Source: Gliomastix tumulicola
Lineage: Eukaryota > Ascomycota > Sordariomycetes > Hypocreales > Bionectriaceae
Direction of reading: 5' to 3'
NCBI GenBank assembly: GCA_001599755.1
Contig: BCHX01000001.1
Span: forward strand, 62,001-126,000
DNA: 64,000 nt
Positions within the stretch are counted from its first letter, which is position 1. Each line of letters starts with the position of its first letter. A program made the position numbers and the translations under genes. Of the stretch, positions 22,215 through 33,024 are shown piece after piece. A model generated the notes under the pieces. That model had not been told where the DNA came from, ran no database searches, and saw only the letters and a list, made by a program, of their open reading frames with translations.

Positions 22215-24242
22215 ATGGGCCGCCGGCAGGACAGAACCTTCACCGTGAGTCTTTTTTGGGCAATCCGAGGTTCCATACTCTTCTTCTACTCACGTCATCA
22301 TTATCAGGGGTGTTGGAAATGTCGAAGCCGAAAGATCAAGGTACCCTACACTCGCATTTTGACCACCTTGCAAGGACTCGCTCACGCTTTACAATGAATA
22401 GTGTGATGAAGAGAAGCCATACTGTCGGGCTTGTCGTCGTCTGGGCGTGCCATGCCCTGGATATGGCGGCAAGTTCGTCTGGGTTGAAGATGAGAGCAAT
22501 CCCTGCCAGTCAAGCGGACGACAACTCCTGCCATGTGGTGAGTCCCATGCTTCAACTTTCGTGCCCAACTAGTTGAGAAACATCAAGGCGGCGCAAACGC
22601 TAACCATTCATGATGACACCAGAATCCACGTGGAAAGGTTTCCAAATACTCTCGTCGAAAGCTTTAGACGCCTTGATACTCGAGTGCGACATGGATACGT
22701 TCTCAGCCTACGGCAACCCCGAGCCCTCAATACAACAGCCACTACACTATACGTATACGCGAGGTCCTTTCTCAGTTTTCCCTCTCGAAACGACGACACT
22801 CCCACAAGATGTCATTGTCAGATCATCTCCATACCCTGTAACACATCAAGGAGAGCAGAGCGGGATCCTGGATGGAGTCCCTCGACAAATGCCCTCGACA
22901 CTCATTTCAAGGGGCAGATACGACTCATTCCTCTTCCAACACTACCTGAATCACGTCTCGTCTTTGATGCTACCATATTGCCATCCTCGGAATCCTTGGA
23001 AATGGATATTTCCAGCGGCGGCCGTGTCTGGTAGTCTGCCTGAGGAGAGGGCATTGTACCATTCCATCATAGCCCATGCAGCCTTTCATCTCTGTCATTT
23101 GAATGGAGAGAGCAGTATGCTGTTTGATGTTGGGTCTCGACATTATGTACTCGCCATTCGCAACCTCATACCGGCTCTCAGCTCCGATAAATCGTCTACG
23201 CCGACGATTATGGCCTCTATTCTTGGTCTGATGTACGCTCAAGTCAGTTCCACTTCCACCCTTCTCTGCCAGATCCCTTTCGGTCATCATAAGCCGTCTA
23301 ACAGGCCCTTAGGTATACCAAGGCTCCAACAATAGCTGGATGCACCATTACGATGGCACACGATCTCTCCTGCCTCGACTTCTCGAGACATTCGGCGAAG
23401 GCCTTGATGAGCTGAGCTTCGCCGCTCTTCACAGTTTCAACATTGCAAAAATTATTGGAGACACCTCCGTTATTGCCAGCTTGACTCATGATGACGTTCA
23501 TAACGAAAATAATACCGGGACACCATCAGAGCTACGGTCTGCGGAGCTGTCTATCAGATCACAAATATTTGCCGCATCTGACTTTGGCTTCACCATCGGA
23601 GCTAACCCAGAGGTTCTACGGTGCATTGAGCGTATCACACAGTTCAACCGTGCCAGATACCGCCAGGAGCCAATGTGCAACTCTCTGGACGAATTTGTTG
23701 TCGATGTTCTGTCCGTTCTCAATCATCACAGGCGTGATGTGGAACGGGTTACACAGGACCTGCCTCAGTTTGGAGTCCTTCGGAAGCAGAAGCAGCCTGA
23801 TCATGGCCTCTTCGCCACCTGTAACGTGTCATTTGCCCCTGAGAAGATATTTCAGGAGGCTGCGTTCATCTATGCCACTTACATCTATCTTTACCGGACC
23901 GTGCTTGATGTCTTGCCTCATACTGTTCAGGGATATGTTGCGATGGCGTTCAAGTACGTTTCTCGCTTCTCGAAGGTCCACGATGGCAATTTCTCGTTCT
24001 GGCCAGCTTTCGTAGCTGCCGCAGAAGCTTACAAGGAAGAGGACCTTGCGGAGGCTCGGAAGTGGCTTTTTGGCGCTTCGTCGATAGGAATGACAAGTCG
24101 AAAGTCAGCACAGAATGTGCTGGAAGAGATATGGCGTAGGCGTGAAGCCACGTCTGCTGGCTCCGGTCTTGACCCTGGTCAAATATCGATTGACTGGAGA
24201 CTGGCCATGGCGAAGTTGGGCTACGACATCCTTCTCATATAA
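22215..24242 (+). CDS. Zn2Cys6 transcription factor (Fungal_trans_2 type)
   Basis: Exons 22215..22244, 22308..22340, 22402..22537, 22623..23242, 23313..24242; 582 residues. Zinc cluster C12-x2-C15-x6-C22-x6-C29-x2-C32-x6-C39 spread over exons 2 and 3; exons 1 and 2 are only 30 and 33 nt, with introns between each. The fungal-specific domain is clear (YHSIIAHAAFHLCHL, GSNNSWMHHYDGTRSLL, created by removing intron 4). It ends with the family-typical RRREATS tail region and a short C-terminus. Nuclear DNA-binding regulator; targets unknown. Confidence 0.9.
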
Positions 24243-24352
24243 ATCACTCAAAGGACATGGGGGGGAGGGGGGATCATGTCTTCCTGGGCTCATAGACTAT
24301 TCCGCATCGCGTTCCTCTGTAGCGGTCCAGCCAAAGTCGACCATACACCCGT

Positions 24353-24901
24353 CTATGCCATCATTGGAGATAGGCTTGCTGACCACTTTGGCTCTATGAA
24401 CATGGCCGTAGCCTGTACAAGCAATTCCCCCTCCATCGTCTCTATGGTTCCTTCTGCCCACGCCTTCCGTCCTTCGACCTTGGTTGCAGTGGCCCGGACA
24501 AGGATGATCGAGCCCAGTTTGATTGGGCTGCAGAACTGCAGTTCAAGTTTTGCTGTCACGGCTATCCGCCCCGGAAGCAGGGGAAAGGATGCGCGTCCCA
24601 TGCACTCATCTAGAATCGTAGCTGAGAGTCCCCCATGTGCAATTCCAACGTGTCCTGCAATTTTATGCCCAAGATGATAGAAGGCAAGAAGACGACCATT
24701 CTCGTCGTCGTTGATGACAATGGCGTTCGGGCCCAACATATCTGCATGAGCTAGAGTTGAGCGTGTGAGGTGGTTCAAGAGATGCTGCTCTTTGATATCC
24801 AAGACATGATGTGATATCTTAGCCGAGCCTTTGGTAAGTGATGCGATGCTGGCAGGATGATTCAAGGCGACTTCCTCGAGCGTGGATGTTGACGAGGCCA
24901 T
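24353..24901 (-). CDS. Hotdog-fold acyl-CoA thioesterase (PaaI/4HBT-like)
   Basis: Single exon, 182 residues, start at the ATG 24901 (the same frame is open further upstream but lacks family similarity). The 4HBT motif is seen as IAHGGLSATILDE, with the histidine-glycine-glycine and downstream aspartate typical of the active-site helix. The rest follows the hotdog pattern (TAKLELQFCSPIKLGSIIL, KAWAEGTIE). It hydrolyses acyl-CoA thioesters; substrate chain unknown. Its promoter faces the hydratase-ligase fusion gene on the other strand, 635 bp away, so the two could form a CoA-ester making and breaking pair. Confidence 0.85.
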   Translation of the reverse strand: MASSTSTLEEVALNHPASIASLTKGSAKISHHVLDIKEQHLLNHLTRSTLAHADMLGPNAIVINDDENGRLLAFYHLGHKIAGHVGIAHGGLSATILDECMGRASFPLLPGRIAVTAKLELQFCSPIKLGSIILVRATATKVEGRKAWAEGTIETMEGELLVQATAMFIEPKWSASLSPMMA

Positions 24902-25536
24902 GGTTGAGATGCAGCGTGGGCTCCTAAAAGTACATTGAACAAACAAGAAGTTAAGAGAGATATTCAGAAAAGGCAAAGAAGGTGGGCGGCGTATTTTGGA
25001 TGTAAATGAAGCGCCAAATATTTGTATTGTTATCACTTGAGCTGAGCGAAATTCCCCCCTTTCTCTTGTCAGGTGTCCATGTGGGCACTTGGGCTTAGGG
25101 CTTAGGCTCGGCTTGGAATGCCTCAACCTCTAGCACAAAGCCCCGGAATGTGGCTCCGAACGTCGTTCGGATTCAAGATAGGAACTTACACCCCTTACGC
25201 TTGCGTCAGTCTCGGGCCTTGTTCGGCATGAACTTCCTTCACATTTCGCATTGGCCCAAAAGCCCTCTATTATGTCCTTTCAAGCTCCGATCGGCCTCGT
25301 AGCGCGTTCTGCTACCGGCTCGCCACACGACGCTCGCGATGAGTTATCCTCGGGCAGGCTTCTTCTACTCTATTGGGGTAGACCTCAGTGGAATCACCAA
25401 GTATATAAGTGTGGCGACTGTAATCACCTTCAACCGCCATCATATTTGACCTCGGGCCGCAAAGTCTTGACTCCTTGTTACATACCCGACCTAGCTTTAC
25501 TTACGGCAGCACCAGAGTTGCGAACTTTTTCCCATC
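24902..25536. other. Divergent promoter, thioesterase / hydratase-ligase fusion
   Basis: 635 bp without a gene. No copy of the CGGYTAYGG element was found. Confidence 0.55.
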
Positions 25537-27957
25537 ATGGCGAAATCAGTCCTCGTCGACTACCCTGCTGAGGGTTTGGTTCGAATCGTCTTGAATCGCC
25601 CAAAAGTCCTCAACGCCCTCAACGCCGACCTCTTGGATACGCTCGTCCGCGAGCTCCGTGCGCATGCACATGCACGCGTCATTCTTCTCGAGGGAGCCGG
25701 CGACAGGTCCTTCTGCGCCGGCCAGGATCTCAAGGAGACTTTGACTCCTGAACTTGGTTCGGCGACTCAGCTGAGGCAGGCATTCAACAAGCTCCAAGAC
25801 ATCACACGCCTCACGTCGTCTTCGGAGGCAGTTGTCGTTGCGGCAGTGCATGGGTTCGCCGTTGGAGGCGGTGGGGAGATAGCGCTGGCTGCTGACATTG
25901 TCATCGGAGGCCCGGAGACCAAATTTCGGTTTCCCGAGGTAGCCATCGGACATGCAGCAACTGGAGGTATCACCCTTCGACTGCCCCATTTGACTGGCCT
26001 CCTAAGAGCCAAGGAGCTCCTCTTGACCGGCCGATGGGTCGACGCCGACGAAGCCTTGAGGATCGGCTTGCTCACCGAACTGCACGCAGATCCGAAGCAG
26101 CGTGCGTTGGAAATAGCTACTCAGCTTGCCGCGTTCCCAGCAACTTCCCTGTCTACCTCCAAAAGGACACTGGAACGCGCAACCTTCTTCAATATGGAGT
26201 CTGCTCTTGGAGATGAAGTCATCGCCGCAAGCCATTGCTTTGCGCAGAGTGACGCAGACAAAGCATTCTCGTCGTTTGCGTCGCGCAAGACGGCTTCAGG
26301 AGAGCCCACGGATGTGTTTTCGGGTGGCAGTGATGATGAGCCATTGAGTCGTGATATCAACAGCGCATGGAGGAAGTCAGTACAACGCTTTCCAGACCGC
26401 GTGTTCCTACGATTTGGAGACCAAGACATCACATTTCGAGACTGCGACTCCATGATAGCTTGTGTCGCCGGAGGCTTCCAGAACGCGGGCATTCGTCCAA
26501 AGGATCGGATATTGGTCCGCATGAGGAACAGTGCTGAAATGGTCGTCTCCTGGCTGGCTAGCAACCGTTTGGGTGCAGTCTGGGTTCCTGTCAATACCGA
26601 GCTGAAGTCTGTAACCCTTCAACATGTCATTCAGGCAGCCGAAGCCAAACTTGCCATTGTCGATGCGGAGCTATGGCCCGAGATGGAGAAGCTTTGGACA
26701 GGAGGGCAAGGCACGCTTTACATCAGAGGTGGCGACGGCGCGGCGCCCCATCTGAAGTTTTCAGATCTTCTCTCATCTGAGACCCCAGTATCAGAGTCTT
26801 CAGAATATGTCAAACCGTCCTCTACAGCGGCCTTCCTCTACACGAGCGGGACGACGGGGAAGTCGAAGCCCTGCATGCTCTCACATGAGTATTTCCTGAT
26901 CCAAGCCCAGGGCTTGATCGAGAGTTGTGGCCTCCGAGCTGATGATGTGTTATACTGCCCATTCCCGCTCTTCCACCTCGATGCCACGGCGTTGACGGTC
27001 ATTCCTGCCATCCTCTTGGGTGCAACGGCTGCGCTATCTGTGAGGTTCAGCGTCAGCCGGTTCTGGGAGGAGATTCGATCCTCTGGTGCGACAGTGTATG
27101 ATTTCATGGGCGCCACGCTGGCCCTGACGTACAAACAGCCACCGCAGACAAGCGACCAAGATCACCGAGTGCGGCTGGCCTGGGGCATCCCTATTCCTCA
27201 CTTCTCAGACGAGTATGAACGGAGATTTGGGCACAGACTCGTTACACTGTACGGCAGTGTTGAGTCAGGATTGCCCGTTGTCCAGAGCGCTACTCACTCA
27301 CTGCCGGCTGGGTCGTGTGGGCGAGCACGGCCTGGATACGAGATGCGCATTGCGAATGACGAAGGGGATGAGGTCCCCACGAACACGACCGGGAACGTTC
27401 TTCTGAGAAGCAGTAACCCGAATGCTTTCTTCAAGGGCTACTTCGGTCACCCCGAAAGCACAATCGATGCCACAGCTAGTCTCTGGCTTCATACAGGCGA
27501 CTTGGCTCGGGTAGATGGAGATGGAAACGTCTACTTCATGGGAAGGACCAAGGACGTGATCCGTCGGCGGGGTGAAAATATCAATGCAGCCGAGGTAGAA
27601 GAGGAATTTCTCGAGCATCCCGATATCATCACCGTGGCTGCGTATGGCGTGCCTTCGCAGTTCGGGTCGGGCACGGAGGAGGACCTCAAAGTTGCAATTG
27701 AGCTTCGACCGGGCAGTGTTCTAAGGGAGCGCGATATCTGGGATTGGTCTGTCTCACGAATGGCTCGCTTCCAAGTGCCGAGTGTTGTCCAGTTTGTGGC
27801 CAAAATCGAAAGAACTCCCACTGGAAAGACCGCCAGAGGCTTGTTGAAAGCGGAGGGTGGAGAAAGGTTCGACATCAGGAGGCCAAATGAGAGAAGACTT
27901 TGTGAGAAAGAAGGTCAGCAAAGATTTCAAGACACGAGTCTAGACCATCTCTTTTGA
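25537..27957 (+). CDS. Fusion: enoyl-CoA hydratase (N) + acyl-CoA ligase (C)
   Basis: One intronless 806-codon frame. Residues 1-255 are a crotonase domain: oxyanion-hole CAGQDLK at 60-66, VHGFAVGGGGE ending at 114, and glutamate in RFPE at 134. E114 and E134 keep the 20-residue spacing of the two catalytic glutamates of enoyl-CoA hydratases. Residues of about 270-806 form an AMP-binding acyl-CoA synthetase: P-loop YTSGTTGKSK at 435-444, YGSVESG, TGDLARVDGDG, GRTKDVIRRRGENI, and the C-terminal catalytic lysine in PTGKTAR near 770. The ligase half resembles crotonobetaine/carnitine-CoA ligases. Both halves look active. Inferred role: activate an acid to its CoA ester and hydrate the enoyl-CoA in one polypeptide. 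Intron absence contrasts with most neighbours. Confidence 0.93.
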   Translation: MAKSVLVDYPAEGLVRIVLNRPKVLNALNADLLDTLVRELRAHAHARVILLEGAGDRSFCAGQDLKETLTPELGSATQLRQAFNKLQDITRLTSSSEAVVVAAVHGFAVGGGGEIALAADIVIGGPETKFRFPEVAIGHAATGGITLRLPHLTGLLRAKELLLTGRWVDADEALRIGLLTELHADPKQRALEIATQLAAFPATSLSTSKRTLERATFFNMESALGDEVIAASHCFAQSDADKAFSSFASRKTASGEPTDVFSGGSDDEPLSRDINSAWRKSVQRFPDRVFLRFGDQDITFRDCDSMIACVAGGFQNAGIRPKDRILVRMRNSAEMVVSWLASNRLGAVWVPVNTELKSVTLQHVIQAAEAKLAIVDAELWPEMEKLWTGGQGTLYIRGGDGAAPHLKFSDLLSSETPVSESSEYVKPSSTAAFLYTSGTTGKSKPCMLSHEYFLIQAQGLIESCGLRADDVLYCPFPLFHLDATALTVIPAILLGATAALSVRFSVSRFWEEIRSSGATVYDFMGATLALTYKQPPQTSDQDHRVRLAWGIPIPHFSDEYERRFGHRLVTLYGSVESGLPVVQSATHSLPAGSCGRARPGYEMRIANDEGDEVPTNTTGNVLLRSSNPNAFFKGYFGHPESTIDATASLWLHTGDLARVDGDGNVYFMGRTKDVIRRRGENINAAEVEEEFLEHPDIITVAAYGVPSQFGSGTEEDLKVAIELRPGSVLRERDIWDWSVSRMARFQVPSVVQFVAKIERTPTGKTARGLLKAEGGERFDIRRPNERRLCEKEGQQRFQDTSLDHLF

Positions 27958-29610
27958 CGTAAAAGAAACCAAGGTCCGTAGTCGAAGAGATGACGCATCA
28001 TGCCAGATATTGTCGCAAGGTAGCATCCCCGCATCAAAGTCATTACATCCACCAATTTCAGAATCTTACCCCAGTTAATTGCCCATCCTCTCGTTTGTGT
28101 CGTGATTGTGGCTGTCGCGGAGGATGTGAGGAAAATTGAGGCTATTTGAGCAAGTTACGTGGATGTCACATGGGAGCTCAAAAGGGAAGTTGGATGAAGG
28201 ATGTTGTAACTGCCCCGCATAACTTCGTCTCGGGAGGACGGCGTAGAAAAAGAAATCATCAGCAGTCCTAAGCTACCAAAACACATCGAGAATCCGTCCC
28301 TATGACATTCCTACAGCACAAAATGCTGCTCTACGGCAAAGGGAGGCGTCAAAGGAGGGCTCCCAAGCTCATACGCGCACTGTGAGGTGTAAATTAGGAC
28401 CAGAACGACCTGTTTCCCCCATCCCACATGTTCCACACCTCCAGTGTAAGACACCTGGCTTCGGGCTCTTGGCAACTCGGATCCAAGGATTCCTTCCGAT
28501 TCTCCCGTCCGGTTTTTGAGGGACGTTGAGTAGATACTTTGATCCGTGAAGCTTGTTATTATTGTTCATGTCAAGGCCGTACTTTGATTTCAAATATTTC
28601 CCAGCTCCCGCTGTTGATTAGCGTTCAGGAGTATTAGTACGAAAGCGCAGACTGGGACTGGGAATGTTTGTCCAGACAGGCTTTTTTAAGCTTAAATCCT
28701 TTTATGGTGAAGCCTAGCTTAAATCACCTTTGGTCTGATGATTACTTCTCAGGTATACCTCCAACGACATCTTGCTCATGAGTCAACAATTGGGCAAGAA
28801 AGCTTCGTCGTGGGAACTGTTGACTGCTTCCTTCACGTCGTAGGCTCTCAATCTTGCACACACAATCTCCCTTAAGTTGACTCACTAATTCTTGGGTCTT
28901 ATTGTAGGGTCAATGCAAGTTCTACATGATGTTTCAATGGCTGCCCTATTCCATCACGACGTAAAGCCACGTAAAGGGGACCATTTCACTGATCCTCGGC
29001 ATGCCCTAAAGGTAAATGTGGCCGGATAAAGTCTTTGAAATATGGGAGCGGGAACCTTTCGACAGTCGGCAATGAACGAAGATGGGATAGACAAGACGCA
29101 TCCCCGCCCAATAGGGAACGCCGTGCCCTGGCCGAGAAACGCACGCATATGCACTCACTTGCAAGGTTGGTAGCGGGGTCGGCTAGTCAAGCACGGAAGC
29201 TCGGAGCTAGATCAACCGTTAGAGAGCTGGAGGCCAAGATCACCAACGCTTATTGTCCCAGATCAATATGATCCTCATGTGGGTACATGCTCAAATGCCG
29301 TCGTTTTCTAACACGGACATCACACGTAGTGTAGATTTCAAGCTACTGGGGTAGCAAGTGTCAGCGTGGATGTACCATAAATTCTGACGGGGGCCACGGG
29401 ATCGATGATCACGCCAGGAGTGGTAGCGTGGCCCTTCCTTTATGCCGACGACATCCCTCCGCGAAGTCTTATCTACAGCCAGTGCCGGTCATGATCATTT
29501 AAGGGTAGTATCGCGGGTTCTCGGTAGGCGTGCCTGCGTGCCTTACTCCCTAATCTCAGTGTAACTTTGGTTGTCTCTTCGACCGAAATCGAGAAGATCG
29601 CCCTTGCAGC
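27958..29610. other. 1.65-kb intergenic region without a supported gene
   Basis: Several short frames (for example 28369..28593, minus) have no recognisable family and no splice partner. Last ~200 bp are the promoter of the cysteine-synthase-like fusion. Confidence 0.5.
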
Positions 29611-31640
29611 ATGTCCCCCAATCTCAACGTCTTCAAAGGGCCCGATGCGGTGGCTCGGTTCTTTGACCCGGATGAACATCCACCACTCCCGCTCGTCGAG
29701 ATCCCAGACAGGCTGAACCCCTTTCGCCAAGATGGAGTTCGCATATACGCAAAGCTCTTGACATCTCTGCCTGCCCAAAACGTCAAGTCACTACCAGGTA
29801 TGCATCATAGATACCCAACAAGACTCGATCCTGTTGGCTGACGGGTATGCTGTAGCGCTCAATATGCTCCGAAATAAAGCAGATGCGGGGAATAAGGCCA
29901 TTGTCGAGGCCAGTTCAGGCTCGACAGTGCTCTCTCTTAGCATTATTTCGAGAGTTTTGTGGGGTAACGAGAATGTTACCGCCTATGTCACCAACAAGAA
30001 GCGGAAGGAGTCTTTGAAGCTTCTAAGATTCTTTGGTCTGACTGTGTAAGCCATCCCAGAAATATATGCTCGCAACTCAACGCTGATCCATGAAATAAAA
30101 CAGATCACTCTATGGTGGCCTCACCCAACAAGAACCCACAGATCCAGAGGGAGTCATGGAACGCCTCCGCCGTCTTGAGAAGAGTGATGACACAATTTGC
30201 TACCCTGCCCAGTACGAGAATGCCGACGTCAGTACATATCACTCGAGCCCAGTGAGTATTTATTAACCAGGATGCAGAATTGGAGGGCGCACGAGAAATG
30301 GACGGGTCCGCAAATCTTGAAGCAGCTTCCCGAGCTTGATGTTTTCAGCACCACTGTCGGGACAGGAGGTATTATTCACACTCGAACGTTATTGATACTG
30401 CGGTGCTAACAATCATGCTAGGTTGCATTACAGGAACTGGGATTTATCTCAAATCTCAGAAGCCATCGGTTACCATCTTGGGGTATGCCATGTTCACGCA
30501 ATCGATTGCCAGCTCACTGACCTCTCCGTAGTGTTTTCAACGCTTTCAACGACTACACCCCTGGACCAAGAAACTTCAAGGGCTTCGAGTCCTGTAAGTT
30601 CCCGTGGAAGGAGACAATTGACGCCAATGTCGATGTCGCTTCGCAAGATTCGTACCGAATGTCCATGCGCTTGTGCCGGGAAGGGCTGATCTCAGGGCCC
30701 TCTTCTGGAGAGGCTCTACATGGCTTGTTGAAGTATATTGGCAAGCTCAAAGAAGATGGGAAGCTGATGGATATGATCAACTCCGAGACCGGAGAATTGT
30801 CCTGCGTCTTCACGTGCAGCGACCTCCCATACCAATATCTTGATGACTACTTTAACAAGCTTGACGAGTCGGAGTTCCCACCGATTCGCAACGAGGTAAA
30901 ACCCACCCCTTTCTGAGCTCAATCTGATTGATGTAGCTAATGCGAACTACTTTCGACCTTAGATTCTTCTGTCGTGCGACCAAGACGGTCACGATCCGCG
31001 CTGGGTGCTGCAACCTGAGCAGGCGATCCGGTCTTGGAGCAACGACACCGTACCATACGCGAGCGTGTTGGGCTCTGACACAGAAGCAGGCCCTTCACGA
31101 CTGCAAATCTGTCGGAGCCATATGAGTTTGAAGAGCCCCAGTTTCTGGAGCAGACTACGGAGTATCTCTTGTCTGTCTAAGAACGGCCAGGCCTACAAGG
31201 GTGCCTCCAGCTGTGCTCCTAGAGAGGGAGAGAGGGCGGGATTTCTTGTGTTGGACTTGAGAAACTCGAATGACTATGAGCAGGAACATATTCAGGGCTC
31301 TCAAAGCCTGCCAATACCTGGATATACCAAAGCCACCGGAAGTGGTGACTTATTTGGAGACCCCGAGGCAATTCACTGGGCTTCGTCGTCGCTGAGAACG
31401 TTGCTCGACGGCGATCAAGCGAGGGAGACCTTGGAGAAAGCTCGAGGCCAGCATCGGGATGTCCTGGTGCTGTGTTATCACGGCGACGTCTCGCGTCTGG
31501 CGACGGCTGCACTGCGCAAGAATGGAGTTACCGCCTTCAGTGTCAAGTCTGGGTTTCAAGGACTGAGGCGCCGCATGGTTTCTGTTTCTGAGTCTTGCAA
31601 AGAGCAAGTCAAAGTTCACCTAGACCAGCAGAGCCTTTGA
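29611..31640 (+). CDS. Fusion: cysteine synthase-like PLP enzyme + rhodanese domain
   Basis: Exons 29611..29797, 29856..30045, 30104..30227, 30278..30368, 30422..30482, 30532..30895, 30963..31640; 564 residues. Residues 1-339 are a fold-type II PLP enzyme: lysine 59 in AQNVKSLPA (Schiff-base position), ASSGSTVLSLS (substrate loop), VGTGGCITGTG (phosphate loop completed by splicing) and GLISGPSSGEAL (pyridine-nitrogen serine). After a linker of about 90 residues comes a rhodanese domain (VLDLRNSNDYEQEHIQGS) with the active cysteine in VLCYHGDVSR. One chain thus pairs a cysteine/sulfide-handling enzyme with a sulfane-sulfur carrier. Location probably cytosolic; no signal peptide. The real substrate could differ from O-acetylserine. 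Confidence 0.9.
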
Positions 31641-31757
31641 TTTCAGGACTTCTTTAAGCGACCACCGTTCTTCACCATGTCATATCATGAAATCACGATG
31701 ACCCAGCCCATGCTTTACCGGCGCACTGCTGTCATCTGCCAAGCTTCACTTCATTTT

Positions 31758-31841
31758 GGCTAAAATCCAGCCTTCACATCGAGTTAATTGTTTTCCCGAT
31801 TTAGCCTATGCATATAATTTGATGGGCATTCCGAGGGCTAA
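31758..31841 (+). promoter_or_regulatory. Three XlnR-type sites and TATA upstream of GH11
   Basis: GGCTAAA at 31758..31764, TTTAGCC (the same site inverted) at 31800..31806 and GGCTAA at 31836..31841, with a TATAAT-like stretch near 31812. GGCTAA-type sequences are the established target of the fungal xylanase regulator XlnR/Xyr1. All lie within 185 bp of the GH11 start codon. Confidence 0.65.
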
Positions 31842-31941
31842 TTGGGCAGCACAAGCATAAATGGGCACCCAGAGCTAATGATTCCCCACAATCATCTCCA
31901 GAGATCAATCCCAAGCTTACTACCTAAAGCCCGATGTCGAA

Positions 31942-32784
31942 ATGCTTCTCCAAGGGACCAATTCCACCTGTTGGAGCCTGTGGTTGTTGGGAGTGGTGAT
32001 TGTTATACTGGGCCAGCCAGGGCATGGCTTCCTCGAGAGGCGACAACAGCTGCCCGCGTTCCCACCCAATGAGGAGGGAACTCACGACGGGTTCTATTAC
32101 ACACTTTGGTCAGACGGCACTACCAACGGCACGTATACAAACTTGAGCGGTGGCTCGTACAGGGTTGACTGGAGCTACGGTGACTTTTACGCTGGGAAAG
32201 GTTGGAAGCCAGGCGTCTCCGGGTATGGCAAATTCAGGTGAAATCACCAAATCCTGTTCTTTATGACATATGGCTACTTGGTTTCCTGGAGAAAGAGAAA
32301 TCACTGACAACGTCTCATCAGTAACATCTCATTCTCAGCTACTCACGAAGCAACTGGAGTTGAAAGTGTAGGTTGAGAAAGTTCTCTCGCTCCAACGGGC
32401 ATAAATGACCGGTGTCTGACCTATTTGACTTGTTTAATATCATAGTTCTTGGCCATCTACGGCGCGTTCACAGATCCTCCCCTCGAGTACTACATCATTG
32501 AAGACTACATCCCTTACAATCCCGCGCCTCACTGGATTCGGGTTGGAACGGTCGTGACGGACGGTTCGACTTATGCACTCTTCGACACTACCATTGGGAC
32601 TACTCGGAATCAGTACTGGGCAGTCCGACTCCAAAAAAGGCAACAAGGCAGCGTCAATGTGGCCGACTTTCTTGCAGCGTTCGAAACGGCCGGAGCAAAA
32701 TTGGGTCAGCATGCTTGGACAATAGTGACGATCATGGGCCACTCCAGTCGCGGCACTGCTCGTGTGACAGTTGATTTGCTTTGA
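31942..32784 (+). CDS. GH11 xylanase-family protein lacking the acid/base Glu
   Basis: Exons 31942..32237, 32322..32367, 32446..32784; 226 residues. Hydrophobic signal segment at about 11-26, a dibasic ERRQQ pro-site, then GH11 sequence: FYYTLWSDGTTNGTYTN, GGSYRVDWSYGDFYAGKGW, FLAIYGAFTDPPLEYYIIE, VTDGSTYALFDTT, QYWAVR. The nucleophile glutamate (LEYY) is present. The acid/base glutamate, in family ATEGYQSSG, is replaced here: the aligned stretch reads VTIMGHSSRG, with methionine at that place. Going from a glutamate codon to ATG needs two base changes, so a single read error is unlikely. Endo-xylanase activity is therefore doubtful; a binding or decoy role is possible. Confidence 0.88.
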
Positions 32785-33024
32785 AGTCATCGGATGATGG
32801 GCTTTTTCTATAGACAAAGGCAAAGTCAGGCCAAACAATAGACTCATAGATATTCGCCATTTGATCTAAGGAGTAAACGTCGATAGGAACGGATTCCTTT
32901 TGATTTTCACGCTGTATTGCACAATGAGGTATAGTGGCGCAAAGTTGATTCTTCGTGGATCATTAAGTGTAAATTCAATATTAGAAACTCCATGACCAGG
33001 TATTATCGTCAAACTCTACAGAGA

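Noticed and set aside
28369..28593. 74-codon minus-strand frame with a WRCGTCGMGE stretch
   Set aside because: Looks slightly protein-like, but no splice partner, signal peptide or family match; not enough to call a gene.
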